Shown: positions 18,461-27,920 of the stretch, piece after piece
How positions within the stretch are numbered: the first letter of the stretch is position 1
How the letters are laid out: every line of letters begins with the position of its first letter
Origin: Paraburkholderia guartelaensis
GTDB lineage: Bacteria > Pseudomonadota > Gammaproteobacteria > Burkholderiales > Burkholderiaceae
Direction: 5' to 3'
DNA length: 64,000 nt
NCBI RefSeq assembly: GCF_004353905.1
Contig: NZ_SMOD01000008.1
Coordinates: forward strand, 186,001-250,000
Notes under the pieces: generated by a model
Databases searched by the model: none
What the model saw: the letters and a program-made list of their open reading frames with translations, nothing else
Told to the model about the DNA's origin: nothing
Made by a program: the position numbers and the translations under genes

Positions 18461-19919
18461 CGCTCAAGTCGCTCAGCGCCGCGCGGTCCCAGCCGCCGCC
18501 GAGCGCCTGGAGCAGATGCACGCTCGCATCGAGCCTTCTTCCTGCGATCTGCTCCTCGTTGCGTTCGTTCGAGAGCGCGATGGTCTGCGCCGTCACGACA
18601 TCGAGATAGTTCACCGCGCCCGCCTGGTAGCGGTTGGTGGTGAGCTTGAGCGAGAGTTGCGCGGCGGCGGTAGCGCGCTGCTGGCTCTGCGCTTCGCTCG
18701 CCAGCGTGTCGAGCGCACTCAGGTTGTCTTCGACTTGCTGGAACGCCGTCAGCACGGTTTGCCGGTAGCCGGCCACCGCCGCGTCATATTGTGCGTTCGC
18801 GCCTTTTAAGGTGGCGTCGCGCCGGCCGCCATCGAAGAGCGTGCCCGCCAGTTGCGAGCCGAGCGACCAGAAGAGGCTCGGCGCGCTAAGCCACGGCGCG
18901 AAGAACGTGCTTTCGAGGCCCGCCGTCGCGGAGAGCGTGAGGTCGGGATAAAAGGCCGCGTGTGCCTCGCCGATTCTTGCATTGGCCGCCGCCACGCGCC
19001 GCTCGGCCGCCGCGATGTCGGGGCGCCGTTCGAGCAGCGCGGAGGGCACGCCTGCGGGAATCGACGGCACGACGGCGGGATCGACACGCGCCGGCAGACT
19101 GAACGTCGAAGCGGGCACGCCGATCAGCGTGGCAATGGCGTGCTCAAGTTGCGCGCGCTGTACGTCGATGTCGCTGTCCGCCGTGCGCGCGCTTTCGAGC
19201 TGCGTTTGTGCCTGCGCGACGGCGGAGGCGTCGATCGCGCCGTCGGCGAGCTGCTGCTGCACGATGCGCAGCGCGGCCGTGTAGGCGGTCACGGTGTCGT
19301 CGAGCAGCTTCTTCTGGCGATCGAGCGAGCGCAAATCGAAGTAGTCCGTCGCCAGCTGGCTCGCAACCGATAGGCGCACCGATTCGAGGTCGGCTTGCGT
19401 GGCCTGGGCGTTCGCGTGCGCTTCGGTGGTCGCATCTTTCACGCGCCCGAAGAGGTCGGGTTCCCAGCTTGCCGTGAGGCCCGTCGAATAATCGGGAATC
19501 GTCTTGCCTGCGAGCGAATGATCCACGAGATTCTGCGAGGTCCGGTAACGCTGCGCCGCCACGCCAGCCGTGACGGTCGGCGCATAGCCCGCGCGCTGAT
19601 AATCGATCATTGCGCGCGCGGCTTCGAGATTGGCGACGGCCTGGCGCACGCTCTGGTTCGACACGTCCACGCGGGCTTCGAGCTGGTCGAGGTCGTTGTC
19701 GCCGAAGAGCGTCCACCATGGGCCGCGCGATTGGGCATCGGCGGGCGCGGCGACGGTCCAGCCGGGCGCCGCTGCGGGTTGCGTTGTTTGTGTCGCGAAG
19801 TGCGCAGGCACGTCCGTCGAGGGCACGCTGTAATGGGGCAACGTGGTGCATGCCGCGAGCGATGCCGCCGTGCAGGCGACGACGATCCGGCGCAGCGCAG
19901 GGAGAGGGCGTTCGAACAT
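18435..19919 (-). CDS. RND efflux outer-membrane lipoprotein, NodT/OprM family
   Basis: A 494-residue outer-membrane channel of tripartite efflux pumps. The signal peptide ends in the lipobox SLAAC (Cys24). Mature sequence shows the family landmarks WWTLFGDNDLDQL near the N terminus, two repeats with AAAERRVAAANARIGEAHAAFYPDLTLSATAG and the region VLTAFQQVEDNLSALDTL, and a final SLKLTTNRYQAGAVNYLDVVTAQ. It is third in the operon permease-adaptor-channel; 12 bases separate it from the adaptor gene. It would form the exit duct across the outer membrane. The last residues overlap the convergent sensor kinase gene. Confidence 0.93.
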   Translation of the reverse strand: MFERPLPALRRIVVACTAASLAACTTLPHYSVPSTDVPAHFATQTTQPAAAPGWTVAAPADAQSRGPWWTLFGDNDLDQLEARVDVSNQSVRQAVANLEAARAMIDYQRAGYAPTVTAGVAAQRYRTSQNLVDHSLAGKTIPDYSTGLTASWEPDLFGRVKDATTEAHANAQATQADLESVRLSVASQLATDYFDLRSLDRQKKLLDDTVTAYTAALRIVQQQLADGAIDASAVAQAQTQLESARTADSDIDVQRAQLEHAIATLIGVPASTFSLPARVDPAVVPSIPAGVPSALLERRPDIAAAERRVAAANARIGEAHAAFYPDLTLSATAGLESTFFAPWLSAPSLFWSLGSQLAGTLFDGGRRDATLKGANAQYDAAVAGYRQTVLTAFQQVEDNLSALDTLASEAQSQQRATAAAQLSLKLTTNRYQAGAVNYLDVVTAQTIALSNERNEEQIAGRRLDASVHLLQALGGGWDRAALSDLSAKGGRTSG

Positions 19920-19931
19920 GATGAGCCTCGC

Positions 19932-21146
19932 TTACGCTTTCGCTTGCGCAGCCGTCGAGGCTGCCGCCACGCGCACGCTCTGGCCGCCCGCGATGGCGTC
20001 GCCGGGATTGTTGATGACGCGATCGGTCGGCGTGAGTCCGGTCGCGATTTCCACGTAGGTGCCGAAGTCGCGGCCGATGCTCACCTTGCGCAATTGCACC
20101 GTGTTCTTCGCATCCACCACCGCAACTGTCACGCCATCCGGCCGGAACAGCAGCGCGCTCACGGGCAGTTCGAGCGCCGGCGCGGCCGCCGTGAGCGCGA
20201 GGTGCACCTGCGCGTAGGCGCCGGGCATCAGTGCGCCGTCGCGGTTGTCGACATCGACTTCCACGCGCAGCGTACGGCTCACGGGATCGATCACGTTCGA
20301 ACTGCGCGCCACGCTGGCTTCGAAGCGGCGGCCCGGATATTGCTGCGTCGTCAACCAGACAGCCGTGCCTGGCGTCACGAGGCTCGCGTCGTCCTGAGGC
20401 ACGTCTACGTACACGCGCAGCCGGTCGGTCTGCGAGATATGGAACAGCTCGCCTGGCATCGTGGCGAGGCCGGGCGTGCCGCCTGCCGTGACGAGCGCGC
20501 CGACCTGCACGTTGCGCGCCGTAATGACGCCATCGAAAGGTGCCGTCACGTTCTGGTAGGAAACCAGCTCCTGCAGCCGCGCCACGTTGGCCTGCGCCGC
20601 CTGGAGCGTGGCCAGTTTCGCAGCGGCGTCGCTCGTTTTCGCCTGGGCGTCCTGCTCGGAGACCGATTGCGTCTGCAGCATCGTTTGCCAGCGCTGCGCC
20701 GTGCTGCTGGCGAAGCGATAGTTGGCCTGTGCGGTGGCTTCGTCGGCGCGCGCCTGCTGGAGTTGCGCGTCGAGTTCGGGCGTGTCGATCTGCGCGAGCG
20801 TCTGGCCTGCCTTCACGTGCGCGCCGATATCCGTGTACCAGTGCTGCACGTATCCGCTCGTGCGCGCATAGATAGAGGCGTCGGCCCAGGACATGACCGA
20901 GCCGGGCAGCAACAGGTCCTGCGTGGCGGGTGCGCGCGTGGGCGTGAGAGTGGAGACGATCAATTCGCGTTGCGCCGCGACCTGCTGGGCTTGCGCCGTG
21001 CGCGCCTGGAGGCGCGGCACGATGCCCGCTGTGAGGAGCGTCGCGGCGATAGCGAGGCAGGTAAGGCCGATGACTATAGCCGAGCGACCTCGCGTTGCGG
21101 TTCGCGGCGCGGCATCGCGTTCTTCGGGCGGTGTCTGCGATTTCAT
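19932..21146 (-). CDS. RND efflux periplasmic adaptor subunit
   Basis: A 404-residue membrane fusion protein linking permease and outer-membrane channel. An N-terminal membrane anchor (~20-42) is followed by the lipoyl half (YARTSGYVQHWYTDIGAHVKAGQTLAQIDTPELDAQL), a helical hairpin (~105-175), the second lipoyl half (TAPFDGVITARNVQVGALVTAG), then beta-barrel strands (LRVYVDVPQDDA) and a membrane-proximal domain. ATG 21146 begins MKSQTPPEER and lies ten bases after the permease stop, so both genes are in one transcript. The longer frame to 21236 lies inside the permease gene and is rejected. Confidence 0.93.
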   Translation of the reverse strand: MKSQTPPEERDAAPRTATRGRSAIVIGLTCLAIAATLLTAGIVPRLQARTAQAQQVAAQRELIVSTLTPTRAPATQDLLLPGSVMSWADASIYARTSGYVQHWYTDIGAHVKAGQTLAQIDTPELDAQLQQARADEATAQANYRFASSTAQRWQTMLQTQSVSEQDAQAKTSDAAAKLATLQAAQANVARLQELVSYQNVTAPFDGVITARNVQVGALVTAGGTPGLATMPGELFHISQTDRLRVYVDVPQDDASLVTPGTAVWLTTQQYPGRRFEASVARSSNVIDPVSRTLRVEVDVDNRDGALMPGAYAQVHLALTAAAPALELPVSALLFRPDGVTVAVVDAKNTVQLRKVSIGRDFGTYVEIATGLTPTDRVINNPGDAIAGGQSVRVAAASTAAQAKA

Positions 21147-21156
21147 TCTGGAATCC

Positions 21157-24100
21157 TTATTCAACGTGAGTGGTTGCACTGGCTTGCGCATCGTTGCTGG
21201 CATCGCGCGCGGCGCGGCGTTTCGCGAGCCAGCCATGCACCATGCCGAATACGACCGGCACGAACACGAGCGTGGAAAGCGTGCCGATCGCGAGGCCGCC
21301 GATCACGGCTCGCCCGAGCGGTGCGTTCTGTTCGCCGCCGTCGCCGAGACCCAGCGCCATCGGCAACATGCCGATCAGCATCGCGAGCGCCGTCATCAGC
21401 ACGGGACGAAAGCGGTTGAAGCCCGCATCGAGCGCGGCGGCGAGCGGCTCCATGCCCGCGGCGAGCGACTCGCGCGCCGTGTTGATGACGAGAATGCTGT
21501 TGGCCGTGGCGATACCCATGCAGAGGATCGTGCCCGTGAGCGCCGGCACGCTGAGCGTGGTTTGCGTGACGAACAGCATCCACGCGATGCCGGCGAGCGA
21601 GGCCGGCAGGCCGCTCACGATGATGAGCGGATCGAGCCACGACTGGAAGTTCACGACCATCAGCAGGTACACGAGCGCGATGGCGAACACGAGGCCCGCT
21701 GCGAGGCCGCTGAACGACGCGTTCATCGACTGCACCTGGCCGCGCATCACGATCGAGGAGCCCGGCGGCAGTTGCGCGCGCGCTTCATTCACAAGGCGGT
21801 TCACGTCGGAGGCGACGCCGCCCAGGTCGCGTCCCTGTGTCGACGCGAAGATGTCGAGCACGGGCTGCACGTTGTAGTGCGAGACCACGGCTTCCTGTGA
21901 GCTGCGCGAGACCGTGCCGAGCGTGCCAAGCTGGTCTTGCGGCGAGAACGTGACGGATTGCGACGTCGTCAGCGGAATATTGGCGAGTGTTTGCAGCGAA
22001 TGAATGTCGTATTGCGGCACCTCGGTCACGAGCGGATAGCTCACGCCGTTCTTCGGATCGAGCCAGAAGTTCGGCGTGGTTTGCGAGCTGCCCGAGAGCG
22101 CGATGAGCAGGTTCTGCGCCACGTCGTGCTGCGTGAGGCCCGCCTGCAAGGCCTTCGTGCGGTCCACATTCACGTTGATGGTGGGCTCGTCGCCGGGCTG
22201 CTGGATGCGCGCGTCGACGAGGCCGCGCACGCCGCGCATTTCGTCGAGCAGATGGTTCGCAACGACGCGATTCTGCGCGAGCTTGTTGCCGACGATCTGC
22301 ACGTCGATGGGCGCGGGCAGGCCGAAGTTCAGGATCTGGCTGACGATGTCGGCGGGCAGGAACGCGAAGGTCACGCCTCGAAACGCGGCGTTGAGCACAT
22401 TGCGCAGCTTCGCCACATATTGCGCGGTGGGTTTGTGCTTCGGCGCGAGCGTAACGAGGATATCCGCGTCTTCGGGGCCGATGGGGTCCGACGAGTCGTA
22501 CGTGAGGTTGATGCCGCTCACCGGCACGCCGATGTTGTCGAGTACCGCGGCTTGTTCGGCGGGCGGAATCACGCTGCGGATTTTCGCTTCGACTTCGTCG
22601 GTGATGCGGGCCGTTTCCTCGATGCGCGTGCCGGTGGGCGCGCGCAGGTGCAGGCGGATTTCGCCGGTATCGACGGCGGGAAAGAAGTCGCGGCCGGTGA
22701 ACGGCACGAGCACGAGCGAGCCGAGACAGAGCGCGACCCACAGCACGACGAATCGGCGGCGCTGCGCAATCGCAGCCTGAAGCAGTGCGCGATAGCGGTT
22801 GCGCACCGCTTCGAAGCGTCGTTCGAAGCCCGCCTGAAAGCGCGTCAGCGCACCGGCGATGCCGCGCCTGGGTGCAGCGTCAGGCTTGCGCGCACGCAGC
22901 AGATACATGGCGAGCGTGGGAATGAGCGTGCGCGAGAAGAAGTACGACGCGCACATCGCGAACACCACGGCCTCGGCGAGCGGCACGAACAGATAGCGCG
23001 CCACGCCCGAAAGCAGGAACATCGGCACGAACACGATGCAGATGGAGAGCGTCGAGACGAAAGTCGGCACGGCAATTTCGCCGGAACCGTTGAGAATGGC
23101 GTCGTGCAGCGGCGCGCCGCGCTCCAGATGATGCGTGATGTTTTCGATGGCGACGGTGGCGTCGTCAACGAGGATGCCGACCGCAAGCGCGAGCCCGCCG
23201 AGCGTCATGATGTTGATGGTTTCGCCGAGCGCCGCGAGCGCGATGAGCGACGTGAGCACGGCGAGCGGAATCGTCACGGCGATGATGAGCGTGGCGCGCC
23301 AGCTGCCGAGAAAGAGCAGGATCATCGCGGCGGTGAGGCAGGCCGCAATGAGCGCTTCGCGCACCACGCCCGAGATCGCCGATTTCACGAACACGGACTG
23401 ATCGGAGAGCGGCGTGATCTTGAGCGCGCTCGGCAGGCCCGCCGCGATCTTAGGCAGCATGGCCTTCACTTGCTGGATGATCGTGAGCGTCGAGGCGCTG
23501 CCGGTCTTTTCGACCGTAAGGAGTGCAGCGCGTTTGCCGTCCGCGCGCACGATGTTCGTTTGCGGCGCGTAGCCGTCGATCACGTGCGCGACATCGCGCA
23601 CATACACCACGCTGCCATTCACGGTCTTGATGGGCAGGTCGTTGAGCGCCGCGACGGTTTGCGTGCTGCCGTTCATCTCCACGTTGTATTCGCGCGAGCC
23701 GATCTTCGCTGTGCCGCCGGGCAGGATGAGGTTCTGCGCGTTCACGGCGTTGACGACGTCCGCGGGCGCGAGACCTTTGGCCTGCAACGCTTTCGGATCG
23801 AGCTGCACCATGATCTGGCGGATCTTGCCGCCATAGGGCAGCGGTACGGCCGCGCCCTGGACGGTCGCGAGCTGTGTGCGGATGAAGCTGTTGCCGAGGT
23901 CGTAAAGCGACTGCTCGGGCAAGGTCGCGCTGGACAGGCCCAGTTGCAGCACCGGCACCGTGGAGGCGTTGTACGTGATGATGTTCGGCGGCAGCGTCCC
24001 CGGCGGCAGGACGCGCAGGATCGAAGCGGAGTTCGAAGCCGCCTCGGCAATCGCGCGGTTGATGTCAGCGCCCGGATGGAAGAACACCTTCACGACCGAC

Positions 24101-24366
24101 ACGCCGTTGAGCGATTGCGATTCGATGTGCTCGATGTCGTCCACGTCCGAAGTCAGCGCGCGCTCGTAGTTCGAGGTGATGCGGTGCGCCATGTCCTCGG
24201 CGGAGAAGCCGTTGTAGGTCCAGACGATGCTGACCACCGGGATATTGATGTTCGGAAAAATGTCCGTGGGCGTGCGCATGATGGCGAGCGGCCCGAGGAT
24301 AAAGAGCAGTACGGCCAGCACGATGAACGTGTAAGGCCGTCTGAGAGCCAGCTTGACGATCCACAT
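21157..24366 (-). CDS. RND efflux permease, AcrB-like superfamily
   Basis: A 1069-residue inner-membrane proton/drug antiporter with the RND layout: helix 1 then a large periplasmic loop, helices 2-6, a second loop and helices 8-12. Start MWIVKLALRRPYTFIVLAVLLFILG and the following TPTDIFPNINIPVVSIVW are typical of the family. Helix 4 carries the proton-relay Asp pair in GGLALAVGILVDDATVAIENI, as in hydrophobe/amphiphile exporters. It is first in an operon permease-adaptor-channel, the reverse of the usual adaptor-first order. ATG 24366 is chosen; a TTG at 24399 would add 11 residues. Upstream lies a CusR-like dyad 72 bases away, and the gene is divergent from a DUF4148 gene. Confidence 0.93.
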   Translation of the reverse strand: MWIVKLALRRPYTFIVLAVLLFILGPLAIMRTPTDIFPNINIPVVSIVWTYNGFSAEDMAHRITSNYERALTSDVDDIEHIESQSLNGVSVVKVFFHPGADINRAIAEAASNSASILRVLPPGTLPPNIITYNASTVPVLQLGLSSATLPEQSLYDLGNSFIRTQLATVQGAAVPLPYGGKIRQIMVQLDPKALQAKGLAPADVVNAVNAQNLILPGGTAKIGSREYNVEMNGSTQTVAALNDLPIKTVNGSVVYVRDVAHVIDGYAPQTNIVRADGKRAALLTVEKTGSASTLTIIQQVKAMLPKIAAGLPSALKITPLSDQSVFVKSAISGVVREALIAACLTAAMILLFLGSWRATLIIAVTIPLAVLTSLIALAALGETINIMTLGGLALAVGILVDDATVAIENITHHLERGAPLHDAILNGSGEIAVPTFVSTLSICIVFVPMFLLSGVARYLFVPLAEAVVFAMCASYFFSRTLIPTLAMYLLRARKPDAAPRRGIAGALTRFQAGFERRFEAVRNRYRALLQAAIAQRRRFVVLWVALCLGSLVLVPFTGRDFFPAVDTGEIRLHLRAPTGTRIEETARITDEVEAKIRSVIPPAEQAAVLDNIGVPVSGINLTYDSSDPIGPEDADILVTLAPKHKPTAQYVAKLRNVLNAAFRGVTFAFLPADIVSQILNFGLPAPIDVQIVGNKLAQNRVVANHLLDEMRGVRGLVDARIQQPGDEPTINVNVDRTKALQAGLTQHDVAQNLLIALSGSSQTTPNFWLDPKNGVSYPLVTEVPQYDIHSLQTLANIPLTTSQSVTFSPQDQLGTLGTVSRSSQEAVVSHYNVQPVLDIFASTQGRDLGGVASDVNRLVNEARAQLPPGSSIVMRGQVQSMNASFSGLAAGLVFAIALVYLLMVVNFQSWLDPLIIVSGLPASLAGIAWMLFVTQTTLSVPALTGTILCMGIATANSILVINTARESLAAGMEPLAAALDAGFNRFRPVLMTALAMLIGMLPMALGLGDGGEQNAPLGRAVIGGLAIGTLSTLVFVPVVFGMVHGWLAKRRAARDASNDAQASATTHVE

Positions 24367-24437
24367 GACGGGGTCCGGGTTGAGGCGGGAGTGGCGCAAG
24401 TATCGGGAGGGCGCGCTTACCCGGTGCTGACCTCGAC

Positions 24438-24453
24438 ATTACGGATTTGTCAT
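24438..24453. promoter_or_regulatory. Candidate CusR/IrlR-type operator upstream of RND operon
   Basis: ATTACGGATTTGTCAT matches 11 of 14 defined positions of the E. coli CusR dyad ATGACAANNTTGTCAT, with the TTGTCAT half-site exact. It is 72 bases before the RND permease start. The response regulator encoded at 16359-17036 belongs to the same family. Confidence 0.5.
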
Positions 24454-24520
24454 CTTTGCCACGAAGGGGTGTTGACCGCTCTCGGCGCGCTGCGCCCAGA
24501 TAACGAACTCGTAATCAGCA

Positions 24521-24538
24521 GGTCAGCTTTGGGTCAGC
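24521..24538. promoter_or_regulatory. Direct repeat GGTCAGC with 11-bp period
   Basis: GGTCAGC occurs at 24521-24527 and 24532-24538, one 11-bp step apart, and TCAGC also at 24515-24519. Direct repeats of this period are the usual layout of OmpR-family binding sites. It lies about 100 bases before the DUF4148 gene in the divergent region shared with the RND operon. Confidence 0.35.
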
Positions 24539-24639
24539 GCTGTGCGACCAGAATGCGTTCAACCTTCGCGACATTGCCGAGGGTGGCTGAGGCGGCATCC
24601 CTTCCCGATGCAGCGGCCATTCATTGAGAGGTGAACATC

Positions 24640-24987
24640 ATGAAAGCACTCGTTTCCACATTGCTCGTTGCCTGCGCCCTGGCCGCTCCCGCTGCCGCTT
24701 TCGCACAGACCGCCAACCCCGCCAACACGCCGGTCACGCGCGCCCAGGTGGTCGCAGATCTCACGCGGTTGGAGCAGGCGGGGTATCGCCCTGTGGCCAA
24801 CGATCTCAACTATCCTGATGACATTCAGCACGCTGAGGCGATCGTGGCCCAGCAGCAGGCGCAAAAGACCCAGCAGGCCGCGCCCGGCAGCACGGCGGTT
24901 GGCGGCGTGGCGATGACGGGCAGCTCGGATGCGGGTGCGCCGGTCGTGGCGAGCGTCAGCGGACGGTCGATTTATGCGGGCCACTGA
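24640..24987 (+). CDS. DUF4148 small exported protein
   Basis: A 115-residue protein with a Sec signal peptide (MKALVSTLLVACALAAPAAAFA, cleaved after AFA) and a short DUF4148 core: VTRAQVVADLTRLEQAGY, then YPDDIQHAEAIVA. DUF4148 proteins are small, numerous in Burkholderiaceae and of unknown function, presumably periplasmic. ATG 24640 has GAGAGG eight bases upstream; a GTG at 24631 would overlap that site. It is divergent from the RND pump operon with 273 bases between, and may be controlled with it. Confidence 0.85.
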   Translation: MKALVSTLLVACALAAPAAAFAQTANPANTPVTRAQVVADLTRLEQAGYRPVANDLNYPDDIQHAEAIVAQQQAQKTQQAAPGSTAVGGVAMTGSSDAGAPVVASVSGRSIYAGH

Positions 24988-25594
24988 GCGAGCCACTGAA
25001 TGCTCGAACGCGGCGCAGCAGCCCTGGCAATAACGCCGGGCGCCGCCGCGCATTTCGATTCGCTTAATCAAACGTTTGCGCGAACGCAATTCGCCCCATT
25101 CGCGCGCAAAAAAATCGTTATTCATTTTTATTGAAGCCGCGAACCTGCCCCATTAATAACGGCGGCGTTAAATCAGCCGCATTGGCGAATTCACCACAAT
25201 ATCGCGCGTTTTTACGGTGTCATCTTACCGACTCACGCAAATTCATAATGCGCTGGTAAGATACGCGCGAATATGGGATGGCCGCTCTCCATTCCGGTCT
25301 ATTGGCGCGAATCTAGACCACTCGCGCCGCCGGAACAGGAGTCCGCGCTGTCAGGCCGACGGGGAGCGGCCGTCTCGCACTACGAATAGCGCTCCATGTT
25401 TAAAAAAGCGCGTACGTTCGGTTTGTGTGTTTAATCGCAAGCGTTTGAGACTCGCGTTTCGCCTTTCCGGCGAATCGTCTGCGGCCGCTTGCCGCTGTTG
25501 CGCCTTGCGCAGACGGTCATTCCCCTCGCGGTCTAATCCCGCCGTCATGCCAATCAGGCGTATAAAACAGTCGCACATACTGGCCGAACCCGTC
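24988..25594. other. 607-bp leader region before exopolysaccharide gene
   Basis: The first half is markedly AT-rich for this chromosome, especially 25065-25260 (runs of A near 25109 and stretches such as TTATTCATTTTTATTG), as expected of a regulated promoter region of an exopolysaccharide operon. A small perfect dyad TTCGCC/GGCGAA with a five-base loop lies at 25458-25474. No gene is credible before ATG 25595, although the frame is open from 25217. Confidence 0.55.
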
Positions 25595-27037
25595 ATGTCC
25601 ACCCAGTCGACCCACCATCACCGCCTCTTTATGGCGCTGGTCGGTGTCATCAGCGCGGCGCTCAATACGGGCGCGCTCGTGGCGCTGTTGTTGCTGCGCG
25701 GACAGACCGGCGACACGCCGTACACGCGTGCGTTGACCGGCGCGTTCGCCGTGGCCGCGTTCGTGGTGTTCGCACGCTTTCACCTGATTGCCAGTGCGCG
25801 TCATCTCTGGTGGATGCTGGGCCGCGGCGCGTGGCGCTGGTGCCGGCTGCCCGTCGCGCTCATGGTGCTGCTGTTCGTGACGCATGGCGATAGCGGCACG
25901 ACGGCCCTGCGTACGCTGGTCGTGCAGTGGGCCGCCATTGCGCTGCCGCTGCAACTCGTCGGCCTGGCTGTCTTGCGAGGCGTGGCCCACAGCATCAACA
26001 ACGCGCCCGGCAACCTGCGCCGCGCGGTGTTCTTCGGCATGGGCAGCGAGGCGCGCAAGCTGAACCTGCGCCTGCGGCGTTCGCCAATTCTCGGCATTCA
26101 CGTGAAGGGCTATTACAACGATGCGCCCGTCGCGCCCCGTGACGGGGAAGTGCTGCCGCCGTATCTCGGCCGCTATGAAGACGCGGCCGCGCGCATCCAG
26201 GCGAACGACTACGAGATCGTGTTCCTCGCGATGGGGCGGCCCGTGATGGGGCGATCCGACGCGACAGAAGTGAAGGACATCACGGCCGACATCGTGACGC
26301 GCCTCTACGATTCAACGGCTGCAATCTATCTCGTGCCCGAACTGCACTATCTGGAAGACGTCGCGACGACCGGCGCGGACCTGGCCGGAGTGCCGTTGCT
26401 CGCTTTGCACGACGTTCCGATCCTGGGGCTTTCGCGCGTGCTCAAGCGCGCGGTCGATATCGCCGGCGCAGCGCTCCTGCTCGCGCTGTTGTGGCCGGTC
26501 ATGCTCGCGATTGCGCTGGTGATCCGGCTCGATTCGCCGGGCCCGGTGATGTTCAGGCAGCGCCGCAACGGCGAGCACGGCCGGGCGATCGTCGTGCACA
26601 AATTCCGTTCGATGCGCGTCGCGGCGCACGACGAGGGCGATGCAGAAGAGCAGGGCGTGCGCCAGGCCCGCAGCGGCGACGACCGGATCACGGGTGTGGG
26701 GCGCTATCTGCGCCGGACTTCGCTTGACGAGTTGCCGCAGCTCTTCAACGTGCTGGGCGGTTCGATGAGCCTCGTGGGTCCGCGTCCGCACGCGGCGGAG
26801 CACAACGAAGAGTACCGGCAGCTGATTCCCGGCTATATGCTGCGCCATAGCGTGAAGCCGGGCATTACCGGGTGGGCGCAGATCAACGGGCTGCGCGGCT
26901 TGACCGATACGCCCGACAAGATGCAGCGCCGCGTGGAGTACGACCGTTACTACATCACGCACTGGTCGCTGTGGCTCGACCTGCAGATCCTGCTGAAGAC
27001 GATCCCGTCGATCGTCTCGGGCCGCAATGCGGTTTGA
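25595..27037 (+). CDS. Exopolysaccharide polyprenyl glycosylphosphotransferase (WcaJ/WbaP-like)
   Basis: A 480-residue inner-membrane enzyme that transfers a sugar-1-phosphate onto undecaprenyl phosphate, the first step of exopolysaccharide repeat assembly. Four N-terminal helices (~10-135) precede a CoA-binding-like domain (~145-270), then a re-entrant membrane segment (LKRAVDIAGAALLLALLWPVMLAIALVIRLDSPGPVMF) and the catalytic domain with RNGEHGRAIVVHKFRSM, RTSLDELPQLFNVLGGSMSLVGPRPH and KPGITGWAQINGLRG. The DE pair in LDELPQ and the FRSM motif mark the active site. ATG 25595 is chosen; an in-frame ATG at 25547 is possible. It opens the exopolysaccharide block at 25.6-30.9 kb. Confidence 0.92.
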   Translation: MSTQSTHHHRLFMALVGVISAALNTGALVALLLLRGQTGDTPYTRALTGAFAVAAFVVFARFHLIASARHLWWMLGRGAWRWCRLPVALMVLLFVTHGDSGTTALRTLVVQWAAIALPLQLVGLAVLRGVAHSINNAPGNLRRAVFFGMGSEARKLNLRLRRSPILGIHVKGYYNDAPVAPRDGEVLPPYLGRYEDAAARIQANDYEIVFLAMGRPVMGRSDATEVKDITADIVTRLYDSTAAIYLVPELHYLEDVATTGADLAGVPLLALHDVPILGLSRVLKRAVDIAGAALLLALLWPVMLAIALVIRLDSPGPVMFRQRRNGEHGRAIVVHKFRSMRVAAHDEGDAEEQGVRQARSGDDRITGVGRYLRRTSLDELPQLFNVLGGSMSLVGPRPHAAEHNEEYRQLIPGYMLRHSVKPGITGWAQINGLRGLTDTPDKMQRRVEYDRYYITHWSLWLDLQILLKTIPSIVSGRNAV

Positions 27038-27095
27038 AGCGAGCGCCGCGCGAGACGTGGCCGGACGTGAGCCGGCCGCGTCCGCATCGGCGGCT

Positions 27096-27920
27096 TTACG
27101 CCGCGCGCTGCTGCGCGCGCGCCATGCGCCAGTGACGCCAGAGGATGGCGAAGAAGCGGCGGTCGTCCACGAGGTAGCGGCGCCACAGGCGCGCGGGGTC
27201 CTGTTTGATGCGCCAGCACCATTCGAGACCGCAGCGCTGCATCCACACGGGGGCGCGTTGCTGCAGGCCGACGGCGAACTCGACGGCCGCCCCCGCGCAC
27301 AGCATGAGGCCGCCCGGCAGCTTGCTCGCGTGATGCAGAGCCCAGCGTTCCTGCTTGGGCATGCCGAGGCACACGAACACGATATCGGGCGCGGCCGCGC
27401 TCACGCGCTCGGCCACTGCGTCGCCCTCGGGGCCGGTCGGATCGAACGTCATGGAAGGCGCGATCACCTCGACGTCGAGGCCCGGATAGTGCTGCGCGAA
27501 GCCATTCAGGAGCGTGGCTTCGTGGCCCGGGCGGCCGCCCACCACCACCACTTTCCAGCCGGCCGCGTGGGCGCGCTCGCACAGTGCGGGCAACAGGTCC
27601 GAGCCGGTCACGCGTTCCGGCAGCGGCGCGCCGAACAGGCGGCTCGCCCAGACAACGGGCATGCCGTCCGCGAACAGGAAGTCGGCGGTGCGGTAAAGGC
27701 GTTGAAGATCGGGCTGCGTGTCGAGACGCACCAAGTGATCGACGTTCGGCGTGACCGCCACCTGCGCCCGGCCGTCGCGCTGCAAGGCGGCGGTGCAAAG
27801 CACGTCGAGCGCGGTGTCGAACGACACGGCTGCGATGTTGAGACCGAACAAGGGAATGCTCGGCTTGAAGACACCCCGTGCGGCCGCCTGCGGCGCCGCT
27901 GTTATGTAAGGCGTGCTCAT
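27096..27920 (-). CDS. WecG/TagA/CpsF family glycosyltransferase
   Basis: A 274-residue cytoplasmic or membrane-peripheral glycosyltransferase that adds a sugar (often an N-acetylmannosamine derivative) to a polyprenyl-linked intermediate. Family motifs: VTPNVDHLVRL, the catalytic-Asp region FADGMPVVWASRLFG, ERVTGSDLLPAL, VVVVGGRPG, and the FVCLGMPKQERW segment; the C-terminal Arg-rich tail (RIKQDPARLWRRYLVDD) may attach it to the membrane. ATG 27920 starts MSTPYITAAP; a GTG at 27962 would lengthen it. It converges on the glycosylphosphotransferase gene (59 bases apart) and diverges from the GMC oxidoreductase gene. Confidence 0.9.
   Translation of the reverse strand: MSTPYITAAPQAAARGVFKPSIPLFGLNIAAVSFDTALDVLCTAALQRDGRAQVAVTPNVDHLVRLDTQPDLQRLYRTADFLFADGMPVVWASRLFGAPLPERVTGSDLLPALCERAHAAGWKVVVVGGRPGHEATLLNGFAQHYPGLDVEVIAPSMTFDPTGPEGDAVAERVSAAAPDIVFVCLGMPKQERWALHHASKLPGGLMLCAGAAVEFAVGLQQRAPVWMQRCGLEWCWRIKQDPARLWRRYLVDDRRFFAILWRHWRMARAQQRAA

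Noticed and set aside
21937..24627. 896-codon plus-strand open frame opposite the RND permease gene
   Set aside because: Fully antisense to a conserved permease, with an Arg/His/Asp-rich sequence lacking any domain pattern.
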